DNA of 64,000 nucleotides from Bacillota bacterium (lineage in GTDB: Bacteria > Bacillota > Clostridia > Acetivibrionales > DTU013). The notes below the pieces were generated by a model. The model made no database searches, was not told where the DNA came from, and saw only the letters and a program-made list of their open reading frames with translations. Below are positions 8,101 to 17,137 of the stretch, one piece after another (position 1 is the stretch's first letter; every line of letters starts with the position of its first letter). A program made the translations under genes and the position numbers. The DNA lies in assembly GCA_023399355.1 (NCBI GenBank), contig JAEWQC010000349.1:1-64000 (forward strand). The letters run 5' to 3'.

Positions 8101-9192
8101 ATGGCCGGTATTTTGTATTCAGATGTGAAAAAGGATCAAATGACACCAAAGGAAAGAGATGCAGCTATTGCTGAAAATAAGCCTTATGACAGAATACAAT
8201 GCGAGCTCTTTATCGGAGGACATGCCGCTAAATTAATAGGCTCAAAGGTATCGGACCTGCATCTTGATCTCGATAAGATGGTTGAAGCACAGATAGCAAT
8301 CCGCAAGACTTATGAAACAGAATCCGCATTTATCGGACCGGGACTTCATGGCCTGGCGGAAGCAATAGGCAGCAAGGTCGCATTTCCTGATTACAATACC
8401 CCTTATATTACAGACTTTGCTGTAAAGGAGTTTTCCGATATTGACAAGCTGGAGAGGATCGATCCTTTGAAAGCCGGCAGGCTTCCGCTGATGTTTGAAG
8501 GGTTGAAGAGGGTTCAGGAAGCACTTGGGCAGGAACTGAACGTCTTTACCGAGGTTGCAGGACCCTTTACAACAACTGCGAACCTCAGGGGGACGGATTT
8601 GCTTCTGAAGGATTTGTACAGGTCTCCTGAATTTGTCCACAAGCTTTTACGGCTTGCTGCAGATTCAACCATAGCGTATATCAAGGAAGCGGCAAAAATT
8701 GGTGTTGATATCTCTATTGCTGATCCTACAGCATCCGGAACACTAATCAGTGAAACTCATTTTAAGGAATTTGCCTTACCATATCTGAAAGAAGTGACCG
8801 ACAGCATTATTCAATATACTGGAAATGCTCCAATGCTGCATATTTGCGGCAAAACGGAAAAACTGTGGAATTCCATGGCGGAATCCGGTGCAGTTGCACT
8901 CAGCCTTGATGATGTGATTGATCTGGAGGAGGCAAAACGTACTGTCGGGGATAAAGTGAAACTGATCGGCAATGTAAGGCCTACGGCAGTCATGTATCTC
9001 GGAACACCGGAGGATGTGCACAATAATGCAAGGGAATGCCTCAGAAAGGCTTATGACAACCCCAAGGGATATGTCCTTGCACTTGGATGTGAGCTGCCCA
9101 ATGATACGCCGCCTGAAAATATGCATGCATTGCTTCACGCGGCACGAAAATACGGGCAATATCCTTTCAATCCTGAACTGTTCAGTGCATGA
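8101..9192 (+). CDS. Uroporphyrinogen decarboxylase/MtaA-family protein, copy 1
   Basis: 363 aa. The UroD/MtaA fold is shown by the zinc thiol-activation motif HXCX80C: H247 and C249 in LHICG, and C330 in ALGCELP. In MtaA and MtbA this zinc site binds the thiol that accepts a methyl group from a corrinoid protein. True UroD lacks it, so a methyl or thiol transferase is more likely than a haem enzyme. It is the first of three tandem paralogues (also 9261 and 10563) that share nearly every motif and the same length. The expected corrinoid partner (B12-binding MtaC type) is not present in the window. The acceptor is unknown. Confidence 0.82.
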   Translation: MAGILYSDVKKDQMTPKERDAAIAENKPYDRIQCELFIGGHAAKLIGSKVSDLHLDLDKMVEAQIAIRKTYETESAFIGPGLHGLAEAIGSKVAFPDYNTPYITDFAVKEFSDIDKLERIDPLKAGRLPLMFEGLKRVQEALGQELNVFTEVAGPFTTTANLRGTDLLLKDLYRSPEFVHKLLRLAADSTIAYIKEAAKIGVDISIADPTASGTLISETHFKEFALPYLKEVTDSIIQYTGNAPMLHICGKTEKLWNSMAESGAVALSLDDVIDLEEAKRTVGDKVKLIGNVRPTAVMYLGTPEDVHNNARECLRKAYDNPKGYVLALGCELPNDTPPENMHALLHAARKYGQYPFNPELFSA

Positions 9193-9260
9193 AAGCAGGC
9201 CGCAGGCCATTGGAAGGCTGGTTGGAGCAGATGTTGAACTTCAAAGAAAGGGGAATCAAT

Positions 9261-10352
9261 ATGGCGGATGTTCTATATTCAGATGTAAAAAAAGACCAAA
9301 TGACCCCAAAAGAAAGAGATGCAGCCATTGCTGACCATAAACCGTATGACAGGATACCGTGCAGTCTTTTTATCGGAGAGCATTCAGCAAAGCTTATCGG
9401 GTCAAAGGTTTCGGATTTGCATCTGAAACTTGATAAAATGCTTGAGGCACAGATAGCAGCCCGCAAGGTGTATGAATCGGAGTCGGCAGGCGTGGGACCC
9501 GGACTTCAGGGCCTGGCTGAAGCCATAGGCAGTAAAGTCGCATTCCCGGATTATAACACCCCATATATTTCGGACTTCGCAGTGAAGGAATTCTCCGATA
9601 TCGACAAACTGGAAGTCATCGACCCTTTAAAAGCGGGGAGACTTCCACTGTTGCTGGAAGGCCTGAAAAGGATAAAAGAAGCCCTTGGACAGGAGGTCAA
9701 TATCTCCACGGGAGTAGCCGGACCATTTACAACGGCTGCCAACCTCAGAGGTACGGATATTCTGCTGAAGGATCTGTATCGTGCTCCCGAGTTTGCCCAC
9801 AGGCTCCTGAGACTGGCAACCGATTCGACGATAGCCTATGTGAAGGAAGCAGCCGGAATTGGTATAACTATTTCTATTGCCGAGCCTACCGCGTCCGGTA
9901 CACTCATAGGGGAGACTCATTTTGAAAAATTTGCCCTGCCCTATCTGAAAGAACTGACAGACAGTATTATTGAGTATTCCGGCAAAGCGCCATCCCTGCA
10001 TATCTGCGGTAATACGAAAAAAATATGGAACTTCATGGCGGATAGCGGCGCCAGTTCATTAAGCCTCGATGATGCGATTGATCTGGAAGAAGCAAAACAT
10101 GCTGTCGGAGACAGGGTAAAGCTGATCGGGAATGTAAGGCCGACTGCAACCATGTATCTGGGCACACCGGAAGATGTGGACAGGAATGCAAAGGAATGTC
10201 TCACAAAGGCATACGATAACCCAAAAGGATATGTATTGGCGCTTGGATGCGGACTACCGGCCGATACCCCTCCTGAAAACATACATGCGCTGCTGCATGC
10301 CGCACGGAAATACGGGCAGTATCCAGTGAATCCTGAACTGTTCAGTTCCTGA
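9261..10352 (+). CDS. Uroporphyrinogen decarboxylase/MtaA-family protein, copy 2
   Basis: 363 aa from ATG 9261, which is preceded by AAAGGGG and aligns with the start of copies 1 and 3; an upstream ATG at 9189 lacks these supports. Zinc motif H247-X-C249 (LHICG) and C330 (ALGCGLP). It lies 68 bases after copy 1 and is probably in the same transcript. It differs from copy 1 at scattered positions around the substrate side (for example GIGITISIAEPTASG against GVDISIADPTASG), which suggests different acceptors or donors. Confidence 0.82.
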   Translation: MADVLYSDVKKDQMTPKERDAAIADHKPYDRIPCSLFIGEHSAKLIGSKVSDLHLKLDKMLEAQIAARKVYESESAGVGPGLQGLAEAIGSKVAFPDYNTPYISDFAVKEFSDIDKLEVIDPLKAGRLPLLLEGLKRIKEALGQEVNISTGVAGPFTTAANLRGTDILLKDLYRAPEFAHRLLRLATDSTIAYVKEAAGIGITISIAEPTASGTLIGETHFEKFALPYLKELTDSIIEYSGKAPSLHICGNTKKIWNFMADSGASSLSLDDAIDLEEAKHAVGDRVKLIGNVRPTATMYLGTPEDVDRNAKECLTKAYDNPKGYVLALGCGLPADTPPENIHALLHAARKYGQYPVNPELFSS

Positions 10353-10383
10353 AAGAGGCATGATGACAGGCAAACATGCCAAA

Positions 10384-10479
10384 TAGGATTTTAAAAGGAT
10401 CATAAGTCGAAACCAGTTGACCAGAAAAGCTAGAGACTAGGTTTGCAATCGCTATGGATTGCACAACGTGGTCTTTTTG
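10384..10479 (+). promoter_or_regulatory. Attenuator motif copy 2 (before UroD-family copy 3)
   Basis: The core is TGACCAG-AAAAG-CTAGAGAC starting at 10418, with TAGGAT at 10384. A long terminator stem follows (arms near 10434-10450 and 10463-10473) ending in CTTTTTG. The small hairpin has one mismatch. No clear promoter precedes it, so here the motif may act on read-through from the upstream genes. Confidence 0.55.
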
Positions 10480-10562
10480 ATTTATTGGCAGAGGACACAG
10501 GCATAGACCAGAAAAGAAATATCACAATATAAAAAGAATTCTTAGAAAGAAGGGACGTCAAT

Positions 10563-11654
10563 ATGTCAAGCACTTTGTACGCAGACGTAAAGAAAGACCA
10601 GATGACACCAAAGGAAAGGGATGCTGCCATTGCAGAAAATAAACCGTATGACAGGATACAATGCGCACTTTTTATCGGAGAGCATGCAGCAAAACTTATA
10701 GGCGCAAAAGCTTCCGACCTGCACCTGGATGTTGACAAAATACTTGAAGCGCAGAAGGCAATCCACAAGGTATATGATGCGGAGACAGCCGGTGTCGGAC
10801 CGGGACTTCAGGGCATGGCGGAAGCGATAGGCAGCAAGGTTGCATTCCCCGATTACAGTACTCCGTACATATCGGAATTTGCCGTTAAGGAAATATCTGA
10901 TTTAGACAAGCTGGAGGTCGCCGATCCCTTGAAGTCCGGGAGGCTTCCGCTGCTGCTTGAAGCGCTGAAGAGGATTAAGGAAGCGCTTGGAAATGAGGTA
11001 AATGTTTCTACCTGGGTTGCGGGACCGTTTTCAACAGCTGCAAACCTCAGGGGCACGGATGTGCTGCTGAAGGACCTGTATCGCTCCCCGGAGTTTGCAC
11101 ACAGACTTCTGAGGCTTGCTACGGACTCGACCATAGCCTATGTCAGGGAGGCGGCAAAACTGGGCATCTATTTCTCCATTTGCGACCCCACTGCATCCGG
11201 GACCTTGATTAGTGAAAACCATTTCAAAAAGTATGCGCTGCCATATCTGAAAGAATTGACAAACAGCATTATTGAAGCATCGGGAACAAAACCGGTATTG
11301 CACATATGCGGAAATTCATCAAAGATATGGAATTACATGGCGGAGACGGGAGCCAGCGCGCTTAGCCTTGATGATGTAATTGATCTTGAAGAGGCAAAGC
11401 ATGCTGTTGGAGACAAGGTGCAGCTGATAGGCAATATCAGGCCTACTGCGACTATGTATCTTGGCACTCCTGAGGATGTGGACAATAATGCAAAAGAATG
11501 CCTCAGAAAGGCGTACGATAATCCCAAAGGTTATGTTCTCGGGCTTGGATGCGGACTGCCGAATGATACGCGTCCGGAAAACATACATGCCCTTGTTCAT
11601 GCAGCCCGGAAATATGGCCAGTATCCTTTGAATCCAGAGCTTTTCAGTGCTTGA
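10563..11654 (+). CDS. Uroporphyrinogen decarboxylase/MtaA-family protein, copy 3
   Basis: 363 aa, start ATG aligned with copies 1 and 2. Zinc motif H247-X-C249 (LHICG) and C330 (GLGCGLP). It is separated from copy 2 by the terminator-bearing attenuator at 10384-10479, so its expression can be set apart from the first two. Local differences include SICDPTASG, with a Cys in the active-site strand where copies 1 and 2 have SIADPTASG and SIAEPTASG. A role in methyl or thiol transfer is inferred from the family. Confidence 0.82.
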   Translation: MSSTLYADVKKDQMTPKERDAAIAENKPYDRIQCALFIGEHAAKLIGAKASDLHLDVDKILEAQKAIHKVYDAETAGVGPGLQGMAEAIGSKVAFPDYSTPYISEFAVKEISDLDKLEVADPLKSGRLPLLLEALKRIKEALGNEVNVSTWVAGPFSTAANLRGTDVLLKDLYRSPEFAHRLLRLATDSTIAYVREAAKLGIYFSICDPTASGTLISENHFKKYALPYLKELTNSIIEASGTKPVLHICGNSSKIWNYMAETGASALSLDDVIDLEEAKHAVGDKVQLIGNIRPTATMYLGTPEDVDNNAKECLRKAYDNPKGYVLGLGCGLPNDTRPENIHALVHAARKYGQYPLNPELFSA

Positions 11655-11674
11655 AATATAACGGGGTTATAATG

Positions 11675-11764
11675 TCCCCCACCTCCTGGCCCTTTTGCTT
11701 TCGCAAAAAGCCTGGGTGGCGGGGGTAACGATTTGGTTTTCAAGCGGTGAGCGTGTCTCACGCC
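11675..11764. repeat. Dispersed hairpin repeat, copy R1
   Basis: CCCCCACC and GGTGGCGGGG form a stem around an inner CTTTTGCTTTCGCAAAAAG hairpin, followed by a GGTTTTCAAGCGGTGAGCGTG tail. Related copies occur at 15711, 19973, 38432 and 53446. The copy sits between UroD-family copy 3 and metY. Confidence 0.6.
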
Positions 11765-11834
11765 TCGTTGAAATGCAGCAGCGGTAAGAAAATGTGTTAT
11801 AAAAAAATATAAAAACGAATGAGGTGCAAAAAAC

Positions 11835-13139
11835 ATGTCGGAATCAAATTTTAGTTTTGACACAATAAAGGTAAGAGGGGGATATAACCCAAAGGATCAT
11901 AATTATGCGGTATCTGTACCGATTTATCAGACAGCGTCGTTTGAACTTGGCGGTACGGATCGTTTCGAAAGGCTCAGAACCTTCAAGGAAGGAGGTTATT
12001 TTTATACAAGGCTTGGCAACCCCACCGTTGCAGTACTGGAGGAAAGGGTGGCTGCGCTGGATGGAGCGGCGGCGGCTGTAGCAGTTGCATCGGGCATGTC
12101 TGCAATTACGCTGACCTTGTTTTGCGTAGCGGAAGGCGGAGGAAGAATTATTACAACGAAGCAGCTTTATGGCGGTACAGCAGACAGCTTTAGCCTTATA
12201 TATCCCAAATTCGGAATAGCAATAGATAAAGTTGACAATCCCAATGACCCTGAAGAATTCAGGAAAGCCATTAAAGAGGATACCAGGGCGATATTTATAG
12301 AATCCATCAGCAATCCCAATGCGATTGTGGCTGATATAGAAGCAATTGCCAGAATTGCACATGAGAATAATATTCCGCTGATTGTAGACAACACTTTCGC
12401 TACGCCTTATCTTCTCAATCCAATCAAGTACGGTGCCGACATTGTCATCTATTCAGCAACAAAAGCGCTCAGCGGACATGGGAATGTAATTGCCGGACTG
12501 ATTCTGGAAAGCGGAAAATTCAACTGGGCAAATGGCAAGTTCCCTCAATTTGCGCAGCCAACTTATTTTTTCAGAGACGATCAGGGCAAAGAAAGAGGTA
12601 TTATTGAAGTATTCCCGGAAATACCGTTTTCCATAAAATTGCGTTTCCATTACCTTGCTTACTTTGGCGCGGCTTTGAGTCCTTTTGATGCGTATCTTGT
12701 ATTGCTTGGCCTGGAAACTTTGTCCGAGCGCGTACAAAAGCAGGTTTCAAATACGGAGACAATCATTCGCTATCTGGAAAAGGTAAAGCAAGTGACATGG
12801 ATAGAACATCCTGCAGCTAAATCCAGCCCTTACAAGGAATTGGCACAAAAATACCTCCCCAGGGGAGCCGGTTCAACCTTTTCCTTTGGTGTAAAGGGCA
12901 CAAAGGAACAAGTATACAAATTTCTGGATTCAGTCCGATTATTTAGCTATCAGGCGAATGTAGGAGATGCAAGGTCTTTGATCATCGACCCTCCGAACGT
13001 CACTCATGGCGAATTGAATCTGAAGGAACAGAAGTCTGCAGATATAGCGCCCGAGACGATAAGGCTTTCAATAGGCCTGGAAGATGCAAATGACCTGATT
13101 GCCGATCTGGAACAGGCTTTTGCACAAGCTTTCAAATAA
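11835..13139 (+). CDS. metY: O-acetylhomoserine sulfhydrylase
   Basis: 434 aa, of the length usual for MetY. It is a Cys/Met metabolism PLP enzyme: PLP lysine K210 in YSATKALSGHG, N-terminal TGRYxF-like YFYTRLGNPT, and the DNTFATPYLLNP motif. It joins O-acetylhomoserine with sulfide or methanethiol to make homocysteine or methionine in the cytoplasm. In Rhodospirillum rubrum a MetY homologue consumes the methanethiol released by methylthio-alkane reductase, a nitrogenase-like enzyme. Its presence between nitrogenase-like genes here fits that chemistry. It is 5 bases from the next gene, so the two are co-translated. Confidence 0.9.
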   Translation: MSESNFSFDTIKVRGGYNPKDHNYAVSVPIYQTASFELGGTDRFERLRTFKEGGYFYTRLGNPTVAVLEERVAALDGAAAAVAVASGMSAITLTLFCVAEGGGRIITTKQLYGGTADSFSLIYPKFGIAIDKVDNPNDPEEFRKAIKEDTRAIFIESISNPNAIVADIEAIARIAHENNIPLIVDNTFATPYLLNPIKYGADIVIYSATKALSGHGNVIAGLILESGKFNWANGKFPQFAQPTYFFRDDQGKERGIIEVFPEIPFSIKLRFHYLAYFGAALSPFDAYLVLLGLETLSERVQKQVSNTETIIRYLEKVKQVTWIEHPAAKSSPYKELAQKYLPRGAGSTFSFGVKGTKEQVYKFLDSVRLFSYQANVGDARSLIIDPPNVTHGELNLKEQKSADIAPETIRLSIGLEDANDLIADLEQAFAQAFK

Positions 13140-13144
13140 AACAT

Positions 13145-13801
13145 ATGAAAATTAAAGTGATTGCATGTGAAGTGATGAAAGAGGAACTGCTTCTGGTCAA
13201 CACGGAGAATACCGTTGATTGGCACTTTGTTTCAATGGGGCTGCATACGCGGCCCCAAAAACTTCAGGAGGAATTGAAAAGTATTCTGGAAAAGATTACG
13301 GAGGATTACGACAGGGTGATCCTTGGCTTCGGACTGTGCGGTGGCGCAGTGCGGGGCCTGAAAGCAGATCATTATACACTGACCATACCAAGGATACATG
13401 ATTGTATCCCTGTTTTTTTAGGTTCCAGAAAAAGATTCGAACAGTTGCAGAAGACTCCAGGCACCTTTTATCTTACCAGCGGATGGCTTGAATGCGGTAC
13501 TCCTGTCATGACGGAATATCAGCGGGTTTGTCAAAAATATGGGGAGAAAAAAGCGAAAATTGTCTTTAGCAGGATGTATGACAGCTATAAACGTGTTCTT
13601 TTTCTTCATACGGACCATCCAAGGGATGAGGCAGGACTGGCGGCTTCCAAAGAAATTGCAGTACTTCTCGAACTGGAATGTCATACAACGGATGGCAGTT
13701 CTGACTATTTGAACAAGTTGGTGAATGGTCCATGGGAAGAGGCTGAATTCATTCAACTTGAGCCGGGTGAGGTGTTGAAGGATTCACATTTCAACCCTTG
13801 A
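13145..13801 (+). CDS. DUF1638 family protein
   Basis: 218 aa. The sequence fits the DUF1638 family, which is often encoded beside corrinoid methyltransferases in methanogens and anaerobic bacteria. Conserved cysteines C8, the one in ILGFGLCGGAVRG, IHDCIPVFLGS and GWLECGTPV could bind a metal or iron-sulfur cluster. It starts 5 bases after metY. The function is unknown; a cluster or cofactor protein of the methyl-transfer system is inferred from context. Confidence 0.7.
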   Translation: MKIKVIACEVMKEELLLVNTENTVDWHFVSMGLHTRPQKLQEELKSILEKITEDYDRVILGFGLCGGAVRGLKADHYTLTIPRIHDCIPVFLGSRKRFEQLQKTPGTFYLTSGWLECGTPVMTEYQRVCQKYGEKKAKIVFSRMYDSYKRVLFLHTDHPRDEAGLAASKEIAVLLELECHTTDGSSDYLNKLVNGPWEEAEFIQLEPGEVLKDSHFNP

Positions 13802-13868
13802 TTGCATCCCTTTATTTCCCGTTAAAACATTTATTCCATCAAAACAGAGCGAAATAATACAAACCCGG

Positions 13869-13897
13869 TTGACATTCCGTCTTTTAAAAGTTAAAAT
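13869..13897 (+). promoter_or_regulatory. Promoter of the UroD4-HD unit
   Basis: TTGACA at 13869-13874, a 17-base spacer and TAAAAT at 13892-13897. The sequence TTGACATT, then TTTAAAA near the -10, is also found at 15898-15926. Confidence 0.7.
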
Positions 13898-13903
13898 ATA
13901 TTA

Positions 13904-14003
13904 AAAAGATAGGAATAATATAGTCTATTCGGGTGACTGGAAATACCGGAGGCCGGACTGAAGCATTGTAATGACAACGTTTCAGACCGGCCTTATTTTT
14001 TTG
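13904..14003 (+). promoter_or_regulatory. Attenuator motif copy 3 (before UroD-family copy 4)
   Basis: The core is TGACTGG-AAATA-CCGGAGGC starting at 13934, with TAGGAA at 13910. It runs directly into a textbook terminator: GGCCGG and CTGAA (13951-13962) pair with TTCAG and CCGGCC (13981-13992), followed by TTATTTTTTTG. The gene start is 21 bases further on. Confidence 0.65.
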
Positions 14004-14023
14004 ATTGTAGAGGAGCTGATCTT

Positions 14024-15052
14024 TTGGAGTCCAGAGAGATTATTCTAAATGCATTAAATCAGCAAAAAACGCCGAGACTTCCTGTAGCCATTTTATCAGG
14101 AGGCGCATGGACCTTCAACAGAAGAGGACTTACTCTCGAAAAAACCTTGTCGATCGGTGCGGAAAAAGCGGCGGAGATTCTTGAGGAAACAAACGAAATC
14201 ATCAAATCCGACATTGTCTGGCCGGGCTCGGGATATCATAACCTGGCAATAAGAGCTATCGGCGGGGAAATAAAATTCCGTGCAAAAGGAACGCCGGATG
14301 TGCAGGAGGTGCTGTTAAAGGAAGTAAAGGATGTCGATGCTGTCAATCTTGACGGTTTGAAGAATGACAGCGACATCAGCACATTAGTTGAGACAACTGC
14401 CATTTTGAGCAGGTCCATTGGAAAAAGAACGCTGGTAGGGACCAGCCAATGGGGACCGTTTACGCTTGCAGGACATGTATACGGCGTGGAAAGGCTGATG
14501 AGAAGCATCTACAGGGACAAGGCAGCAGTCCGGGCCGTGCTTGAATTTACATCCGAACTTTGTTACAGATACCTGAAATTATATGTTGATTCGGGTGTTG
14601 AAATTGTTTCAATTGCCGATCCGACTTCTTCAGGGGACCTCATATCAAGGGAGCAATTCAGAGAATTTTCTCTTCCCTATCTTAAAAAAGTTACAGGCAA
14701 ATTGGCTGCGGATGGTGTCCTTGTGAGCATCCATATTTGCGGTAATATTGATGACAGGCTAGACTTGATTCCTGAAACCGGTGCGAAAAATCTATCACTG
14801 GATTATAAAGTTGATCTGCAGAAAGCTTCAGGAATTCTGAATGGGAAAATGACGTTCTCGGGAAATATGAATCCTGTAGCAGTGATGCAGAATGAAACAC
14901 CTGAAGGCGTGGCTGCTGCATGCCGCGAATGTATTGAAAAAGCCGGCGGGAGCAGTTATATATTGATGCCCGGTTGTGACCTGCCGCCCGCGGTGCCGAT
15001 TGAAAATATACTTGCAATGGTACGAGCAGCAAGAGATACTGAAGTTTTGTAA
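14024..15052 (+). CDS. Uroporphyrinogen decarboxylase/MtaA-family protein, copy 4
   Basis: 342 aa, TTG start with GAGGAG 8 bases upstream. Zinc motif H237-X-C239 (IHICGN) and C318 (LMPGCDLPP), spacing X78. It is clearly diverged from the three tandem copies and shorter, so it is an older family member and may act on another substrate. It begins a separate unit with its own promoter and attenuator, and is followed 32 bases later by the HD protein. Confidence 0.8.
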   Translation: MESREIILNALNQQKTPRLPVAILSGGAWTFNRRGLTLEKTLSIGAEKAAEILEETNEIIKSDIVWPGSGYHNLAIRAIGGEIKFRAKGTPDVQEVLLKEVKDVDAVNLDGLKNDSDISTLVETTAILSRSIGKRTLVGTSQWGPFTLAGHVYGVERLMRSIYRDKAAVRAVLEFTSELCYRYLKLYVDSGVEIVSIADPTSSGDLISREQFREFSLPYLKKVTGKLAADGVLVSIHICGNIDDRLDLIPETGAKNLSLDYKVDLQKASGILNGKMTFSGNMNPVAVMQNETPEGVAAACRECIEKAGGSSYILMPGCDLPPAVPIENILAMVRAARDTEVL

Positions 15053-15084
15053 GGATCATCAAAAAAGAGAAGGAAGGGTTACCT

Positions 15085-15687
15085 TTGGCCGAACGAACCA
15101 ATGACAGGGAAGCAGCTGTAAAACTTTTAAAGGAGTATGTGAAAACGGAGAGCCTTATCCGGCATGCTCTTGCCGTGGAGGCAGTCATGCGGCATTTCGC
15201 GCGCCTCCTGGATGCCGGTGATGAAGAAAAATGGGGCATCATCGGATTATTACACGATATTGACTATGAAAGGTTTCCCGACCAGCACTGCTTTAAAACC
15301 AGAGAAATATTGACCAGTGCCGGTTGGCCCGAAGAATATATCAGAGCTGTTGAGAGCCATGGCTACAAGCTGGTGAATGATGTAGAACCGATAGATGTCC
15401 TGGAAAAGGTGCTTTACACCACGGACGAACTGACAGGCCTGATTGCGGCGACGGCTGTTCTCAGACCCAGCCGGAGCCTGTTTGATCTGAACGTCAAGTC
15501 TGTTAAAAAGAAATGGAAACAGAAGGGCTTTGCGGCAGGAGTCAACCGTGAGGTGATAGAAGACGGAGCAAAGCTATTGGGAATGGAAATTGACTTTATC
15601 ATCGGGCAGACCATAAAGGGAATGCAGAATGTTGCGGAGGAAATCGGCCTGAAGGGTGATCCGGGACAGACGGCAGAGAATGAGTAG
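15085..15687 (+). CDS. HD-domain protein (putative metal-dependent phosphohydrolase)
   Basis: 200 aa, TTG start after GAAGGAAGGG. The HD motif is LLHDIDYERFPDQH (H57, D58) with a further histidine in VESHGYK; the C-terminal third (VNREVIEDGAKLLGMEID) is typical of stand-alone HDIG-type hydrolases. These cleave phosphate from nucleotides or related compounds. It is the second gene of the unit starting at 14024. Its substrate and its link with the methyl-transfer genes are unknown. Confidence 0.75.
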   Translation: MAERTNDREAAVKLLKEYVKTESLIRHALAVEAVMRHFARLLDAGDEEKWGIIGLLHDIDYERFPDQHCFKTREILTSAGWPEEYIRAVESHGYKLVNDVEPIDVLEKVLYTTDELTGLIAATAVLRPSRSLFDLNVKSVKKKWKQKGFAAGVNREVIEDGAKLLGMEIDFIIGQTIKGMQNVAEEIGLKGDPGQTAENE

Positions 15688-15710
15688 CGGAGATATAACG
15701 AGGCAAAAAA

Positions 15711-15775
15711 CGTCCCCATTTCTATAAGTGGCGGGTACCGATTCGGTTTTCAGGCGACGGGCATATCTCCCGCCC
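15711..15775. repeat. Dispersed hairpin repeat, copy R2 (shortened)
   Basis: It has GTCCCCATTTCTATAAGTGGCGGG, but the inner hairpin is missing, and then a CGGTTTTCAGGCGACGGGCAT tail like the other copies. The 468-base gap 15688-16155 also holds the promoter and attenuator copy 4. Confidence 0.45.
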
Positions 15776-15897
15776 GGATTGCATGGGCAAGCAGCAAGCT
15801 TACTTTGCGACCGGCCTCATTGTACCTTGGTAAGGAAATGCTTCGATAACCGAAACAGTTCCTTTGAATCGAGGCGTTTTAATTCATTCAATAGGGG

Positions 15898-15926
15898 TTG
15901 ACATTTGAATCCATATCGTTTAAAAT
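15898..15926 (+). promoter_or_regulatory. Promoter of the NifH-like gene
   Basis: TTGACA at 15898-15903, a 17-base spacer and TAAAAT at 15921-15926, nearly the same as the promoter at 13869. Confidence 0.7.
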
Positions 15927-15932
15927 ATAGTA

Positions 15933-16037
15933 AAGCAATAGGAAAAGTATGCATAGATGTGCTGGTTGACCAGAAAGACTGGAGACTAAGCTGGAAAAGC
16001 ACCAATTGGTGTTTTGAAGCTTAGTCTTTTTGTTTTT
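15933..16037 (+). promoter_or_regulatory. Attenuator motif copy 4 (before the NifH-like gene)
   Basis: The core is TGACCAG-AAAGA-CTGGAGAC starting at 15967, with TAGGAA at 15939. The terminator stem GACTAAGC (15984-15991) and GCTTAGTC (16019-16026), capped by an inner CACCAATTGGTG palindrome, is followed by TTTTTGTTTTT. Compared with copies 1 and 3 the hairpin bases have changed on both sides (CCAG/CTGG against CTGG/CCGG). Confidence 0.65.
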
Positions 16038-16155
16038 AGCGTTCATGGGAGTTGTTTTTGATGGAAGCAGACCTGCATTCATTAAAATAGCTGACATAAG
16101 TATCAGTGGGGGATGAAATTTTAATTTTATCATAATATTTAAAGGAGACTAAATC

Positions 16156-17034
16156 ATGGCCAAAAAAATCAAGCAAATTGCAATTTATGGGAAAGGCGGG
16201 ATCGGAAAATCCACAACAACGTCCAATATAAGTGCAGCACTATCTACAGCGGGATATAAAGTGATGCAGTTTGGCTGCGATCCTAAAAGTGATTCCACCA
16301 ATACATTGAGAGGCGGTAAATATATACCCACCGTACTTGATACCCTAAGGGAAAAGAACGTTGTCAAGGCAAGCGAAGTCATATTTGAAGGCTTTAATGG
16401 CATCTATTGCGTCGAAGCAGGAGGCCCCGCCCCCGGTGTAGGCTGCGCAGGCAGGGGCATTATTACTGCCGTGCAGCTGTTTAAACAGCAAAAAGCATTT
16501 GAAGATCTGGATCTGGATTATGTCATCTATGATGTACTCGGCGATGTCGTCTGTGGGGGCTTTGCAGTACCTATTCGCGAAGGAATTGCCGAGCATGTCT
16601 TTACAGTTTCCTCAGCGGATTTCATGGCGGTATATGCTGCAAACAATCTTTTTAAGGGTATACAGAAGTACTCCAATTCCGGAGGTGCATTGCTGGGTGG
16701 CGTGATTGCAAATTCAATCAATGCCCCCTATGCGAAGGAAATCATTGATGATTTCGTTAAGCAGACCAATACCCAGGTGGTTGAATATGTACCGAGGTCT
16801 GTTACGGTTACTCAGAGTGAGCTTCAGGGTAAAACGACAATTGAAGCATCTCCGAATTCCAAACAGGCGGATGTATACAGGAGTCTTGCCCGGAAAATTG
16901 CAGAGCATACGGAATCAAAAGTTCCTACTCCGCTTGAAATAGGAGAATTACGTGCCTGGGCATCGAAGTGGGGCGATTATCTTTTGGCGCTTGAGACAGG
17001 TGAGGTGAGGGCAGAAGCAGGCGACAGCATATAA
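16156..17034 (+). CDS. Nitrogenase iron protein-like (NifH-like) ATPase
   Basis: 292 aa, close to the length of NifH. P-loop GKGGIGKST (residues 12-20), [4Fe-4S] ligands C97 (GVGCAGRG) and C133 (DVVCGGFA), and R100 at the site ADP-ribosylated in NifH. It should deliver electrons to the NifDK-like proteins with ATP hydrolysis. It is transcribed alone from its own promoter and attenuator, 8.6 kb from its likely partners. Sequence alone does not separate NifH from the iron proteins of nitrogenase-like reductases; the context favours the latter. Confidence 0.9.
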   Translation: MAKKIKQIAIYGKGGIGKSTTTSNISAALSTAGYKVMQFGCDPKSDSTNTLRGGKYIPTVLDTLREKNVVKASEVIFEGFNGIYCVEAGGPAPGVGCAGRGIITAVQLFKQQKAFEDLDLDYVIYDVLGDVVCGGFAVPIREGIAEHVFTVSSADFMAVYAANNLFKGIQKYSNSGGALLGGVIANSINAPYAKEIIDDFVKQTNTQVVEYVPRSVTVTQSELQGKTTIEASPNSKQADVYRSLARKIAEHTESKVPTPLEIGELRAWASKWGDYLLALETGEVRAEAGDSI

Positions 17035-17137
17035 ATTTTTTAATATAATTAGTCGGCAGCGGTAAGAAAGTGTTTCTACAACTGAGACATTTTCGTATCG
17101 CTGTTTTATTATACGCTGTATATTTTTGAAATATATG

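Noticed and set aside
11597..11863. Minus-strand 88-codon frame between UroD-family copy 3 and metY
   Set aside because: It translates the dispersed repeat hairpin and overlaps both genes; no start signal.
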